Of a DNA stretch of 64,000 nt, positions 33,718-42,540 are shown piece by piece. Source of the DNA: Nonomuraea sp. PA05. Its GTDB lineage: Bacteria > Actinomycetota > Actinomycetes > Streptosporangiales > Streptosporangiaceae. The DNA lies in assembly GCF_008086045.1 (NCBI RefSeq), contig NZ_VSEY01000001.1, positions 496,001 to 560,000 on the forward strand, given 5' to 3'. Numbering within the stretch: position 1 is the stretch's first letter; each line of letters starts with the position of its first letter. Made by a program: the position numbers and the translations under genes. Under the pieces are notes generated by a model. The model was not told where the DNA came from. It did not search any database and saw only the letters and a list, made by a program, of their open reading frames with translations.

Positions 33718-35481
33718 ATGGTGCCGACATCTGTTCATGGACACGTCGCCGGGCAGGCGGCGCGGACGCCGGACGCGATCGCCGTCCGCGACGGCTCCGC
33801 CACCCTGACCTACCGGCAGCTCGACGAGCGGGCCAACCGCCTGGCCCACCGCCTGCGCGGTCTCGGCGTGGGGCCGGAGACGCCGGTCGCGGTCCTGATG
33901 GAGCGCTCGGCCGACCTCGTCGTGGCGCTGCTCGGGATCCTCAAGGCAGGCGGCTGCTACCTGCCCGTGCACAGCGCCTACCCGCCCGACAGGCAGCAGT
34001 GGATCCTCGACTCGTCGGGCGCTCCCGTGCTGCTCGCCGACCAGGCCAAGGCCGGCGCGGGCCTGCCGTCCGCCCCCAGGACGCTCGTCCTGGACGAGCC
34101 GGACGAGCGGGCGGAGATCGACGCGCGCCCGTCCACGGCGCCCGAGGACACCACGCTGCCGGACAACCTGGCCTACGTCATCTACACCTCGGGCTCGACC
34201 GGCCGCCCCAAGGGCGTGGCCGTCACCCACTGGGACGTGCTCGGCCTGGCGCTCGACCGGTGCTGGGACACCGGCAACCACCAGCGCGTGCTCATGATCG
34301 CCCCGTACGCCTTCAACGTCTCCACCTACGAGCTGTGGGTGCCGCTGCTGCACGGCGGCCGGATCGTCGTGGCGCCGCCCGGCGAATTGGACCTGGCCGG
34401 GCTGAAGGAGCTGGTGACCCGCGAGGAGATCACCGCCCTGCACCTGACCGCCGGGCTCTTCCGCGTCGTGGCCGAGGAGGGCCCCGGCTGGCTGGCCGGG
34501 GTGCGCGAGGTGCTCACCGGCGGCGACGTGATCGTCCCGTCGGCGGTCGGGCAGGTGCACGCCGCCTGCCCGGACACCGTGGTCCGCGCCATGTACGGCG
34601 CGACGGAGGTCACCCTGTTCTCCACCACCGCCGAGTTGCGGCCCGGCGCCGCTTCGGACACGTGCGTCCCGGTCGGCGGGGCAATGCAGGACGTCAGGCT
34701 CTACATCCTGGACGACCGCCTCAGCCCGGTCCCCGGCGACCTCGAAGGCGAGCTCTACATCGGCGGCAGGGGAGTGGCCCGCGGCTACTACGACCGGGCG
34801 GACCTGACCGCCGAGCGGTTCGTCGCCGACCCGTTCGCCGGCGGCGGCGCGCGCATGTACCGCACGGGCGACCTGGTCAGGCGCAACGGCGACGGGCAGA
34901 TCGAGTTCATCGGCCGGGCCGGCGACCAGGTCAAGATCCTGGGCTTCCGCGTGGAGCTGGCCGAGGTCGAGGCCGCGGTGGCGAGCTTCCCCGGCCTCGC
35001 CCACGCCGCCGTGGTCGCGCGCGAGCTGCACGAGGGCGAGAAGCGGCTGGTCGCCTACGTCGTGCCGGCCGGTGAGCCGCCCGCCGTGGGCACGCTGCGC
35101 GCGCACGTCAAGACCGTGCTGCCCGACTACATGGTGCCCGCGGCGTTCGTGCTGCTGGACGCGCTGCCGCTGACGGCGAACGGCAAGGTGGATCGCGCGT
35201 CGCTGCCCGACCCCGAGCCGGACACCGCCACCGCCTACCGCGCGCCCGCCAATCCTCGCCAGGAGGTGCTGTGCTCGGTGTTCGCCGACGTGTTCGGCGT
35301 CGACCGGATCGGCGTGGACGACAGCATCTTCGACCTCGACGTGCAGTCGCTGCTGGCGATGCGGCTGGTCAACCGCATCTCCACGACCCTGGACGTCGAG
35401 CTGACCATCGGCGACCTGTTCGACGCCCCTACCGTGGCGAGCCTGGACGAGTGGCTCGGGTCCGCCGTGCCGAGCCAGTGA
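33718..35481 (+). CDS. NRPS adenylation-peptidyl carrier didomain
   Basis: This 587-aa protein consists of A (1-500) and PCP (about 510-580). A-domain motifs are YTSGSTGRPKG (about 155), APYAFNVSTYELW (about 196-208), YGATEVTLF, YRTGDLVRRNGDGQIEFIGR and the catalytic Lys in TANGKVDR. At the position of the usual alpha-amine-binding Asp the sequence has Asn200 (AFNVS), which argues for an acid without an alpha-amino group. With hydroxymandelate synthase two genes downstream, 4-hydroxymandelate fits well. The PCP serine is Ser544 in DLDVQSLLAMRL. SgcC1 and SgcC2 are the separate counterparts in C-1027. An MbtH protein follows directly. Confidence 0.93.
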   Translation: MVPTSVHGHVAGQAARTPDAIAVRDGSATLTYRQLDERANRLAHRLRGLGVGPETPVAVLMERSADLVVALLGILKAGGCYLPVHSAYPPDRQQWILDSSGAPVLLADQAKAGAGLPSAPRTLVLDEPDERAEIDARPSTAPEDTTLPDNLAYVIYTSGSTGRPKGVAVTHWDVLGLALDRCWDTGNHQRVLMIAPYAFNVSTYELWVPLLHGGRIVVAPPGELDLAGLKELVTREEITALHLTAGLFRVVAEEGPGWLAGVREVLTGGDVIVPSAVGQVHAACPDTVVRAMYGATEVTLFSTTAELRPGAASDTCVPVGGAMQDVRLYILDDRLSPVPGDLEGELYIGGRGVARGYYDRADLTAERFVADPFAGGGARMYRTGDLVRRNGDGQIEFIGRAGDQVKILGFRVELAEVEAAVASFPGLAHAAVVARELHEGEKRLVAYVVPAGEPPAVGTLRAHVKTVLPDYMVPAAFVLLDALPLTANGKVDRASLPDPEPDTATAYRAPANPRQEVLCSVFADVFGVDRIGVDDSIFDLDVQSLLAMRLVNRISTTLDVELTIGDLFDAPTVASLDEWLGSAVPSQ

Positions 35482-35492
35482 GAAGAGACGAG

Positions 35493-35705
35493 ATGAGCAA
35501 CCCCTTCGACGACCAGGACACCACCTTCCGCGTGCTGGTCAACCACGAGGACCAGCACTGCCTGTGGCCGGCGTTCGCCGACGTCCCCGACGGCTGGCAG
35601 AGCGTGTACGGCCCGTCCGGCCGCCCGTCCTGCGTCGCCTACGTCACCGCGCACTGGACCGACCTGCGCCCGCGCAGCCTCGCCGCCCGGATGGAGGCGA
35701 GCTAG
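35493..35705 (+). CDS. MbtH-like protein
   Basis: This 70-aa protein starts NPFDDQDTTFRVLVNHEDQHCLWP, the MbtH signature with Cys where Ser is usual (NxExQxSLWP), and ends with DGWQSVYGP and WTDLRPRSL. MbtH proteins bind adenylation domains and support their folding and activity. It lies 11 bp after the A-PCP gene with a GAGACGAG site, so it is surely that enzyme's partner. C-1027-type clusters do not depend on one adjacent to SgcC1 as far as I recall. Confidence 0.95.
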   Translation: MSNPFDDQDTTFRVLVNHEDQHCLWPAFADVPDGWQSVYGPSGRPSCVAYVTAHWTDLRPRSLAARMEAS

Positions 35706-35708
35706 GCC

Positions 35709-36770
35709 ATGAGCAAGGACGACCTGCGCCTCGACCACATCGGCTACTACACCGCCGACCTGGCGGCCGAGACGGGCAGGCTGAGCCGCGGCTACGGCCT
35801 CCAGCCCTACGCCCGATCCACCGCCGGAGACTCGGTCGCCGTGGGCGGCGGCCTGGTCAGGCTGGTGCTCACCCAGCCGGACGCGGACGACCACCCGGGC
35901 GCCGCCTACCTCGACCGGCACGGCGACGGCGTGGCCGACATCGCGCTCGGCGTCACCGACGCGGCCACCGCCTTCCGCACGGCCGTGGACCGGGGCGCCG
36001 TCCCGGTGTCCCCGCCGCACGCCGGGGACGGCTTCGTCACCGCCACCGTGCGGGGCGCCGGCGACCTGGTGCACACGTTCGTGCAACGCCCGGCGGGCGC
36101 GGACGAACGCGCGCTGCCCGGCTGCACGCCCCTCCCTCCGGTGACCGGCGGGCTCGACGCCGGCCTGACCGAGGTGGACCACCTGGCCGTGTGCGTGCCC
36201 TCCGGCGACCTCGCCGCCACCGTGGACTTCTACCGGCACGTCCTGGACTTCCAGCTCATCTTCGCCGAGAGCATCACCATCGGCGACCAGGCCATGCGGA
36301 CCGAGGTCGTCAAGAACGGGTCGGTGACGCTCACGCTCATCGAGCCGGACGCCGCCAGGGAGCCGGGCCACATCGACGAGTTCCTCGCCGCCCACGGCGG
36401 CGCCGGCGTCCAGCACCTGGCGATGAGCACGGTCGACATCACCGCGGCCGTGGACGCCGCGGGCGGCGGCGGAGTGGAGTTCCTGCCCACCCCCGGCACC
36501 TACTACGACCTGCTCACCGACCGGCTGCGGCCCGTCAAGTACCCGCCGCACGAGCTGCGGCGGCGCAACATCCTCGTGGACGAGGACCACGACGGCCAGC
36601 TCTACCAGATCTTCGCCCGCTCCGCGCACCCGCGCGGCACGTTCTTCTTCGAGCTCATCGAGCGGCTGGGAGCACGCTCCTTCGGCAGCGGCAACATCGC
36701 CGCGCTCTACCAGGCCGTGGAGCTCCAGCGCGCCAACCACCGCGACACCCGTACGGAGGCGGCAGCATGA
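35709..36770 (+). CDS. hmaS: 4-Hydroxymandelate synthase / HPPD-family dioxygenase
   Basis: This 353-aa Fe(II) dioxygenase is of the 4-hydroxyphenylpyruvate dioxygenase family. The iron ligands are His in EVDHLAVC and GVQHLAMST and Glu in FFFELIER. The C-terminus (AHPRGTFFFELIERLGARSF, then GSGNIAALYQAVE) is closer to hydroxymandelate synthases of glycopeptide clusters than to HPPDs, which usually read GNFKALFEAIE. It would turn 4-hydroxyphenylpyruvate into 4-hydroxymandelate. It lies between MbtH and the condensation enzyme, where C-1027-type clusters have a tyrosine aminomutase. No hydroxymandelate oxidase or hydroxyphenylglycine transaminase is present, so mandelate itself is the likely building block. 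Confidence 0.85.
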   Translation: MSKDDLRLDHIGYYTADLAAETGRLSRGYGLQPYARSTAGDSVAVGGGLVRLVLTQPDADDHPGAAYLDRHGDGVADIALGVTDAATAFRTAVDRGAVPVSPPHAGDGFVTATVRGAGDLVHTFVQRPAGADERALPGCTPLPPVTGGLDAGLTEVDHLAVCVPSGDLAATVDFYRHVLDFQLIFAESITIGDQAMRTEVVKNGSVTLTLIEPDAAREPGHIDEFLAAHGGAGVQHLAMSTVDITAAVDAAGGGGVEFLPTPGTYYDLLTDRLRPVKYPPHELRRRNILVDEDHDGQLYQIFARSAHPRGTFFFELIERLGARSFGSGNIAALYQAVELQRANHRDTRTEAAA

Positions 36771-38119
36771 CTGCATCCCTGACCACCACCGGCCACCCGC
36801 TGTCGTTCACCCAGCAGTTCCTGCGCCTGTTCGACCAGGGCGACGGCCAGGGCCCGTTCAGCGCCCGCTACAACATCGTCGTGGGCTGGCGGGTGCGCGG
36901 CCGGCTCGACGTGGAGACGCTGCACCAGGCCATCAGCGAGGTCGCCGCCAAGCACGACTCGCTCAACGCCGTCATCACCAGGGGCGACGGCGTCGCCCAC
37001 CAGAGCATCCAGCCGCCCTCGCCCGCCCGGCTGCTCGTGGTCGACCTGCCGAAGGCGTCGCCCGAGTACCGCGGGCGCAAGGCCGAGGAGCTGCTGACCG
37101 AGATCGAGTCCGGCTCCTACAGCCTCCAGGAGCTGCCGCACCTGCGGGCGGTCCTCGGCCGCTTCGACGACGAGGACGCCGTGCTCGCGCTGATCGTGCA
37201 CCACACCGCCGGCGACGGCTGGTCCATGCAGCTGCTCATCCGCGACATCGTCACCTGCTACGCCCGCAGGCGCGGCCACGACGTGCCGGAGCAGCCGGCG
37301 CCGCGGCCTTACCACGAGTACGCCGCCTGGCAGCAGGAGAACGCGGAGTCCAAGAGCGCCGTGGCCGCGCGCGCGTACTGGCGCGGGAAGCTGCGCGGCG
37401 CGCGCATGCTGTCGGTGACGACCGACCACGCCAGGTCGGCGGGGCTGGCCAAGGTCTGCCCCGTGTACCGGTTCACGCTGACGCAGGAGCTGTCGGCGGA
37501 GGCGCTGGCGTTCGCCAAGCGCACCCGCAGCTCACCCTTCATGGTGCTGCTGGCCGCCTACAACGTGCTGCTGCACCGCCTCACCGGCGCCACCGACCTG
37601 GTCATCCCGGCCATCACCTCGGGCCGGAGCCAGCCGCAGTTCCAGGAGACCGTCGGGCCGTTCTTCAACTTCCTGCCGCTGCGCACCGACATCACCGGGT
37701 GCGAGACCTTCCGCCAGGTGGTCGACAGGACCAGGAGCACCTGCGTCGAGGCGTACGCGCGGGAGATCCCGTTCCTGCAGATCGCCGCCGAGTCCCCGGA
37801 GCTGATGGCCGACGCGGCGCTGGACGACAAGGCGCTGTGCGCGCTGCAGGTCTGGCAGTTCGCCACCGTCATGGAGGGCGAGCGGTTCGGCGACCTGGAG
37901 GTGCAGGAGGTGCGCGGGCGGCTGTTCTCCCAGCCCAACGGCACCGACATCCCGGACGGCGCGCTGCTCACCTTCGACATCGACCCGTCGGGCGAGATCT
38001 ACGGCAACTTCGCCTACAACAGCAACCTGTTCACCGAGAGCTCGATCATGTCGATGGTGGCGGAGTTCTCCGGCATCCTCCGCTACGGCGTCGCCGCGCC
38101 CGACTCGCCGATGGAGTGA
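36767..38119 (+). CDS. Free-standing condensation enzyme (SgcC5-like)
   Basis: This 450-aa NRPS condensation domain has an intact HHxxxDG motif, HHTAGDGWS (about 146-154), with QQENAESKSAVAARAYWRGKL and ITSGRSQPQFQETVGPFFNFLPLRTD as later core blocks. SgcC5 in C-1027 joins the carrier-bound beta-amino acid to a hydroxyl of the enediyne core, forming an ester; this protein should do the same with the carrier-bound acid made by the preceding genes. Its start overlaps the hydroxymandelate synthase stop (ATGA). The single catalytic domain with no carrier or adenylation partner supports a transfer to the enediyne core. Confidence 0.93.
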   Translation: MTASLTTTGHPLSFTQQFLRLFDQGDGQGPFSARYNIVVGWRVRGRLDVETLHQAISEVAAKHDSLNAVITRGDGVAHQSIQPPSPARLLVVDLPKASPEYRGRKAEELLTEIESGSYSLQELPHLRAVLGRFDDEDAVLALIVHHTAGDGWSMQLLIRDIVTCYARRRGHDVPEQPAPRPYHEYAAWQQENAESKSAVAARAYWRGKLRGARMLSVTTDHARSAGLAKVCPVYRFTLTQELSAEALAFAKRTRSSPFMVLLAAYNVLLHRLTGATDLVIPAITSGRSQPQFQETVGPFFNFLPLRTDITGCETFRQVVDRTRSTCVEAYAREIPFLQIAAESPELMADAALDDKALCALQVWQFATVMEGERFGDLEVQEVRGRLFSQPNGTDIPDGALLTFDIDPSGEIYGNFAYNSNLFTESSIMSMVAEFSGILRYGVAAPDSPME

Positions 38120-38124
38120 TCGCG

Positions 38125-39477
38125 ATGCGCGTGATGTTCACCGTCTTCCCCGCCCCGGCCCACTTCCTGCCCATCGTGCCCTACGCGTGGGCGCTGCAGG
38201 CGGCCGGGCACCAGGTCTGCGTGGCCGCGCCGCCCGGCGTGGCCACGGGGGTGGCCGTGCCCGACTTCCACAAGGCGGTCACCGCCGCGGGCCTGACGGC
38301 GGTGTCGTGCGGCGAGCCGGAACGGCTGTCGGTGCACGACCGGGGCTATCCGGGCTTCGCCGACCTCATCCCCACGATCGAGGAGAGCGAGCGGCTGGTG
38401 GGCGCGCTCGGGATCAGCCCGGCCGAACGCGCGCCCTGGGACGTCTTCCACCACTTCGCGCTGCTCACCATGCGCAACTACCACCCTCCAGTGCCGCGCC
38501 AGGACGTCGTGGCCGTCGTCGAGTTCGCCAAGGAGTGGCGGCCCGACCTGGTGCTGTGGGACCCGTGGTTCCCCTGCGGGGCGGTGGCCGCGCGCGCCTG
38601 CGGCGCCGCCCACGCCCGCGTGCTGCACTCGCCCGACTACACGGCCTGGGCGACGGAGAAGTACGCGGGAAGCGGCGAGCGCAACCCCCTCATCGGGGTC
38701 GTCGAGCCGCTGGCGGAGCGCTACGGCCAGCAGGTGGACGAGGAACTGCTGCTCGGCCACTGGACCGTGGACCCGTTCCCGGCAGGGATGCGCCTGCCCA
38801 CCGGCGTCACGCGGCTGCCTGCCAGGTACGTCCCGTACACCGGCGGCGGCCTCATGGCGGACTGGCTGCGCAGGCCGCCGTCCCGCCCCCGCGTCGCCCT
38901 GTCGCTCGGCGTGTCCATGCGGTCGTTCTTCAAGGGCGACTGGGGCCGCCTGGCCAAGCTGATGGAGGCGGTGGGCGGCCTGGACATCGAGGTGATCGCC
39001 ACGCTGGACGCCAACCAGCTCCTCGACCTGCCGGGCCCGCCGCCCGGCAACGTGCGCGTGCTGGAGTACGTGCCGCTCGACCAGCTCCTGCCGACCTGCT
39101 CGGCGATCATCCACCACGGCTCCATCGGCACGTTCGTGGCGGCCTCCGCCGCCGGCGTGCCGCAGCTCATCTGCGACACCGACGAGCCGAGCCGCATCGT
39201 CGGCACCCCCGTCGAGGGCGGCATCGACTGGGACCTGAAGTGCCAGAAGCAGCTCACCGCCGGCCGCACGTCCCGGTACGTGACAGAACGCGGCGCCGGC
39301 GTCCGGCTGAACCACCAGACGCAGTCCGCCGCGGACATCCGCGCGCAGCTGCGGCGCGTGCTCGACGAGCCCTCCTTCCAGAAGGGCGCGCAGGGCATCC
39401 ACGAGGACTGGCTGGCCACGCCGAGTCCGACCGACATCGTCACCGAGCTGGAGCGGTTGACCGCCGCCGCCAGATGA
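38125..39477 (+). CDS. GT1-family glycosyltransferase (SgcA6-like)
   Basis: This 450-aa two-Rossmann GT-B enzyme has MFTVFPAPAHFLPIVPYAWAL at the acceptor-side N-terminus and HHGSIGTFVAASAAGVPQLICDTDEPSR near the C-terminus, the nucleotide-sugar binding block of antibiotic glycosyltransferases, with Asp-Glu in place of the common Asp-Gln. It should attach the NDP-aminosugar of the next four genes to the enediyne aglycone. It starts 5 bp after the condensation enzyme. No separate P450-like activator gene is beside it. The acceptor cannot be deduced from sequence. Confidence 0.93.
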   Translation: MRVMFTVFPAPAHFLPIVPYAWALQAAGHQVCVAAPPGVATGVAVPDFHKAVTAAGLTAVSCGEPERLSVHDRGYPGFADLIPTIEESERLVGALGISPAERAPWDVFHHFALLTMRNYHPPVPRQDVVAVVEFAKEWRPDLVLWDPWFPCGAVAARACGAAHARVLHSPDYTAWATEKYAGSGERNPLIGVVEPLAERYGQQVDEELLLGHWTVDPFPAGMRLPTGVTRLPARYVPYTGGGLMADWLRRPPSRPRVALSLGVSMRSFFKGDWGRLAKLMEAVGGLDIEVIATLDANQLLDLPGPPPGNVRVLEYVPLDQLLPTCSAIIHHGSIGTFVAASAAGVPQLICDTDEPSRIVGTPVEGGIDWDLKCQKQLTAGRTSRYVTERGAGVRLNHQTQSAADIRAQLRRVLDEPSFQKGAQGIHEDWLATPSPTDIVTELERLTAAAR

Positions 39478-39512
39478 CCGGCGACCCTTCAATCCTCAGA
39501 GGAGACGGACAA

Positions 39513-40496
39513 GTGCGGATCCTGGTCACCGGCGGTGCCGGTTTCATCGGCTCGGAGTTCGTCAGGGCGACGTTGCGCGACGAGCCGGCCACCCGGGTCA
39601 CCGTCCTGGACAAGCTCACCTACTCCGGCAACCTGGCCAACCTCGACCCCGTCGCCGGCCACCCCGGGCTGCGCTTCGTGCACGGCGACACCGCCGACCC
39701 GCTCGTCGTCGACGAGGTGACGGCGGGACAGGACGTCGTCGTGCACTTCGCCGCCGAGACGCACGTGGACCGGTCGATCATCAGCGCCACCGACTTCGTC
39801 AGGACCAACGTGCTCGGCACGCAGACGCTGCTGGAGGCGGCGCTGCGGCACGGCGTCGGCCGGTTCGTGCACGTCTCGACCGACGAGGTGTACGGCTCCA
39901 TCGAACGCGGCTCGTGGACCGAGGAGACGCCGCTGGCGCCCAACGTGCCCTACGCGGCCTCCAAGGCCGGCTCGGACCTGCTGGCCCTGGCCTTCCACCG
40001 GACGCTCGGCCTGGACGTGGTGGTCACCCGGTGCACCAACAACTACGGCCACTACCAGTTCCCGGAGAAAGTGATCCCGCTGTTCGTGACCAACCTGCTG
40101 GAGGGCCGCCCGGTGCCGCTCTACGGCGACGGCGACAACCGGCGCGACTGGCTGCACGTCTCCGACCACTGCCGGGCCATCCGCCTGGTGCTCGAACGCG
40201 GGCGCCCCGGCGGGGTCTACCACATCGGCGGCGGCTGCGAGCTGACCAACCTGGAGCTGACCGCCCTGCTGCTCGACGCGTGCGGCGCCGACTGGGACCT
40301 GGTCCAGCACGTGCCCGACCGGCCCGGCCACGACCTGCGCTACTCCCTGGACATCTCCAAGATCCAGCGGGAGCTGGGCTACGCGCCCGCCGTCGCGTTC
40401 ACCGACGGGCTGGCCGCGACCGTCGAGTGGTACAGGAACAACCGGTCCTGGTGGGAGCCGCTGAAGCACCGCGAGCTCGCGGCCGCCATCCGCTGA
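39513..40496 (+). CDS. rmlB: dTDP-glucose 4,6-dehydratase
   Basis: This 327-aa extended SDR has the NAD motif VTGGAGFIGSEFVR at the N-terminus, VSTDEVYGS with the active-site DE pair, and YAASKAG with the Tyr-Lys pair. It makes the 4-keto-6-deoxy intermediate of deoxysugar pathways. It would use the nucleotide sugar made by the enzyme at 8640. GTG 39513 with an upstream AGAGGAGA site is preferred; an ATG at 39474 overlapping the glycosyltransferase stop would add 13 residues. In C-1027 the sugar set has the same members (SgcA-A6 order differs). No 2,3-dehydratase, 3,5-epimerase or ketoreductase is visible in the window. Confidence 0.95.
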   Translation: MRILVTGGAGFIGSEFVRATLRDEPATRVTVLDKLTYSGNLANLDPVAGHPGLRFVHGDTADPLVVDEVTAGQDVVVHFAAETHVDRSIISATDFVRTNVLGTQTLLEAALRHGVGRFVHVSTDEVYGSIERGSWTEETPLAPNVPYAASKAGSDLLALAFHRTLGLDVVVTRCTNNYGHYQFPEKVIPLFVTNLLEGRPVPLYGDGDNRRDWLHVSDHCRAIRLVLERGRPGGVYHIGGGCELTNLELTALLLDACGADWDLVQHVPDRPGHDLRYSLDISKIQRELGYAPAVAFTDGLAATVEWYRNNRSWWEPLKHRELAAAIR

Positions 40497-40514
40497 AGAT
40501 CACTAGGAGTAGTC

Positions 40515-41786
40515 ATGCAGGAGATCGTCCGACGACTTGACACCTGCCGGGTCTGCGGCGGGGACGACTGGCTGGAGGTCACCTCCTTCGGGCCGGTGCC
40601 GCTCGCCAACGGCTTCCTCGACCCCGCCGACCTGCCCGCGCACGAACCCGCCTACCCCGTGGACGTGATCGTGTGCCGCGGGTGCAGGCTGATGGCCATC
40701 AGGCACGTGATCCGGCCCGACGTGTTGTTCCGCCACTACGTGTACGTCACCTCCGAGTCCGACCAGATGACCGGCCACATGAGCCGCATCGTCAGGTGGT
40801 GCGACCGCCGCGCCGGGCTCGCACCCGGCGACCTGGTGGTGGAGCTCGGCAGCAACGTCGGCCTCCAGCTCGCCATGTTCCAGGAGCGGGGTCAGCGGGT
40901 GGTGGGCGTGGACCCGGCCGAGAACCTCGCCGAGATCGCCAACGCCCGCGGCGTCCGCACGCTGCCCGAGTTCTTCGGCGGCGACCAGGGCAGGCGCGTG
41001 GCCGCCGAGCTGGGCCAGGCCAAGCTGGTGCTGGGCCGCCAGTGCTTCGCGCACATCGACGACGTGCACAACGTGCTCGACGGGGTGACGGCCGTGCTGG
41101 CGCCGGACGGCGTGCTCGCCATCGAGGTGCCCTACCTGGTGGACCTGCTGCAGGAGAACCAGTTCGACACCATCTACCACGAGCACCTGTCGTACTACTC
41201 CGTCCACACGCTGGGACGGCTGTTCGCCCGGCACGGGCTGCGGCTGATCGACGTCGAGCGGGCCGCCGTGCACGGCGGCTCGATCGTGGTCTTCGCGGCC
41301 AGGGAGACCGCGCAGCGCGAGCCGGCGCAGGTCGTGGCGCGGATGCACTCCCTGGAGCGCCAGCTCGGCCTGGAGTCAGACGAGGTCTTCCTGGAGTTCG
41401 GCGCCCGCGCGCACGAGGTGATCGCGCAGGTCCGCGACCTGGTGCGCGGCCTGGCCGCCGAGGGCAAGGTCGTCGCCGGGTACGGCGCGCCGTCCAAGGG
41501 CACCACGCTGCTGCAGTTCTGCGGCCTCGGGCCCGCCGAGCTGCGCTTCTGCAGCGACACCACCACCCTCAAGCACGGCAGGCTGCTGCCGGGCACCCGC
41601 ATCCCGGTGTACTCGCCCGAGCAGGCGCGCGCCGAGCAGCCCGACTACTACCTCCTGCTGGCCTGGAACTACGCCGCGGAGATCCTGTCCAAGGAGGAGG
41701 ACTTCCTGCGGCGGGGCGGGCGGTTCATCATCCCCATCCCGCAGCCGAGAGTCGTCGCCGCCGAGCCGGCCGCGGCAGTGGCCTGA
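40515..41786 (+). CDS. NDP-hexose C-methyltransferase (SgcA3/TylC3-like)
   Basis: This 423-aa SAM enzyme adds a branch methyl to a 4-keto sugar. It has the N-terminal zinc-site cysteines (CRVCGGDD and CRGC), the SAM loop VVELGSNVGLQLAMF (about 108-122), the family-specific EHLSYYSVHTLGR block with the catalytic His pair, and the C-terminal GYGAPSKGTTLLQFCG domain. It is closely similar in design to TylCIII, TcaB9 and SgcA3. The C-1027 sugar is a 5,5-dimethyl aminosugar that uses the same enzyme type. Its position before N-methyltransferase and aminotransferase genes indicates a branched dimethylaminosugar. Confidence 0.94.
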   Translation: MQEIVRRLDTCRVCGGDDWLEVTSFGPVPLANGFLDPADLPAHEPAYPVDVIVCRGCRLMAIRHVIRPDVLFRHYVYVTSESDQMTGHMSRIVRWCDRRAGLAPGDLVVELGSNVGLQLAMFQERGQRVVGVDPAENLAEIANARGVRTLPEFFGGDQGRRVAAELGQAKLVLGRQCFAHIDDVHNVLDGVTAVLAPDGVLAIEVPYLVDLLQENQFDTIYHEHLSYYSVHTLGRLFARHGLRLIDVERAAVHGGSIVVFAARETAQREPAQVVARMHSLERQLGLESDEVFLEFGARAHEVIAQVRDLVRGLAAEGKVVAGYGAPSKGTTLLQFCGLGPAELRFCSDTTTLKHGRLLPGTRIPVYSPEQARAEQPDYYLLLAWNYAAEILSKEEDFLRRGGRFIIPIPQPRVVAAEPAAAVA

Positions 41787-41799
41787 AGGAGGTCGTCCG

Positions 41800-42540
41800 A
41801 TGGAATACGGGTCCGATCACGCCGAGTACTACGACCTCATCTTCCGCAGCCGCGGCAAGGACTTCGAGGGCGAGGCGAAAGACCTCGCCGCGATCGTCCG
41901 CACCCGCGCGCCGCGCGCGGCGTCCCTGCTGGACGTGGCCTGCGGCACGGGCGCGCACCTGGAGACGTTCGCCAAGATCTTCGACCACGTCGAGGGGCTG
42001 GAGCTGTCGCCCGACATGCGGGCGGTGGCCGGGCAGCGGCTGCCCGGCGTCCGCGTGCACCCCGGTGACATGCGCGACTTCGACCTCGGCCGCGTCTTCG
42101 ACGCCATCACCTGCATGGGCAACGCGGTCGGCGAGCTGGGCTCGCCCGAGGACCTGCGGGCCGCCATCGGCGCCATGGCCGCGCACCTCGCGCCGGGCGG
42201 CGTGCTGGTCGTCGAGCCGTGGTACTTCCCCGACAACTTCCTGGACGGCCACGTCGGCGGGCACCTGCACGTCGAGGAGGACCGCGTCGTGTCCAGGATG
42301 ACGCACTCGCGCCGCGAGGGCGGCAAGAGCCGGCTGGAGGTGCGCTTCCGCGTCGCCGACGCCGCCGGGTTCAAGGACTTCTCCGAGGTGCTGCACTCCA
42401 GCCTGTTCACCCGCGAGCAGTACACCGCGGCGTTCGAGGCGGCCGGCTGCCGCACCGAGTTCCTGCCCGGCTTCCAGCTCTCCAACGGCCGCCCTAACAG
42501 CCCCGGGCTCTTCGTCGGCATGCTCGACGGGGTGGCGTGA
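41800..42540 (+). CDS. Sugar N,N-dimethyltransferase (SgcA5/TylM1-like)
   Basis: This 246-aa SAM methyltransferase opens YGSDHAEYYDLIFRSRGKDFEGEA, as in TylM1 and DesVI, which methylate the amino group of NDP-aminosugars twice. The SAM loop is LLDVACGTGAHLETFA (about 43-58). The C-terminal block NGRPNSPGLFVGML is typical of the group. It follows the C-methyltransferase by 13 bp, and its stop overlaps the aminotransferase start, so the amine is added and methylated by neighbours. A dimethylamino sugar is the predicted outcome. Confidence 0.93.
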   Translation: MEYGSDHAEYYDLIFRSRGKDFEGEAKDLAAIVRTRAPRAASLLDVACGTGAHLETFAKIFDHVEGLELSPDMRAVAGQRLPGVRVHPGDMRDFDLGRVFDAITCMGNAVGELGSPEDLRAAIGAMAAHLAPGGVLVVEPWYFPDNFLDGHVGGHLHVEEDRVVSRMTHSRREGGKSRLEVRFRVADAAGFKDFSEVLHSSLFTREQYTAAFEAAGCRTEFLPGFQLSNGRPNSPGLFVGMLDGVA

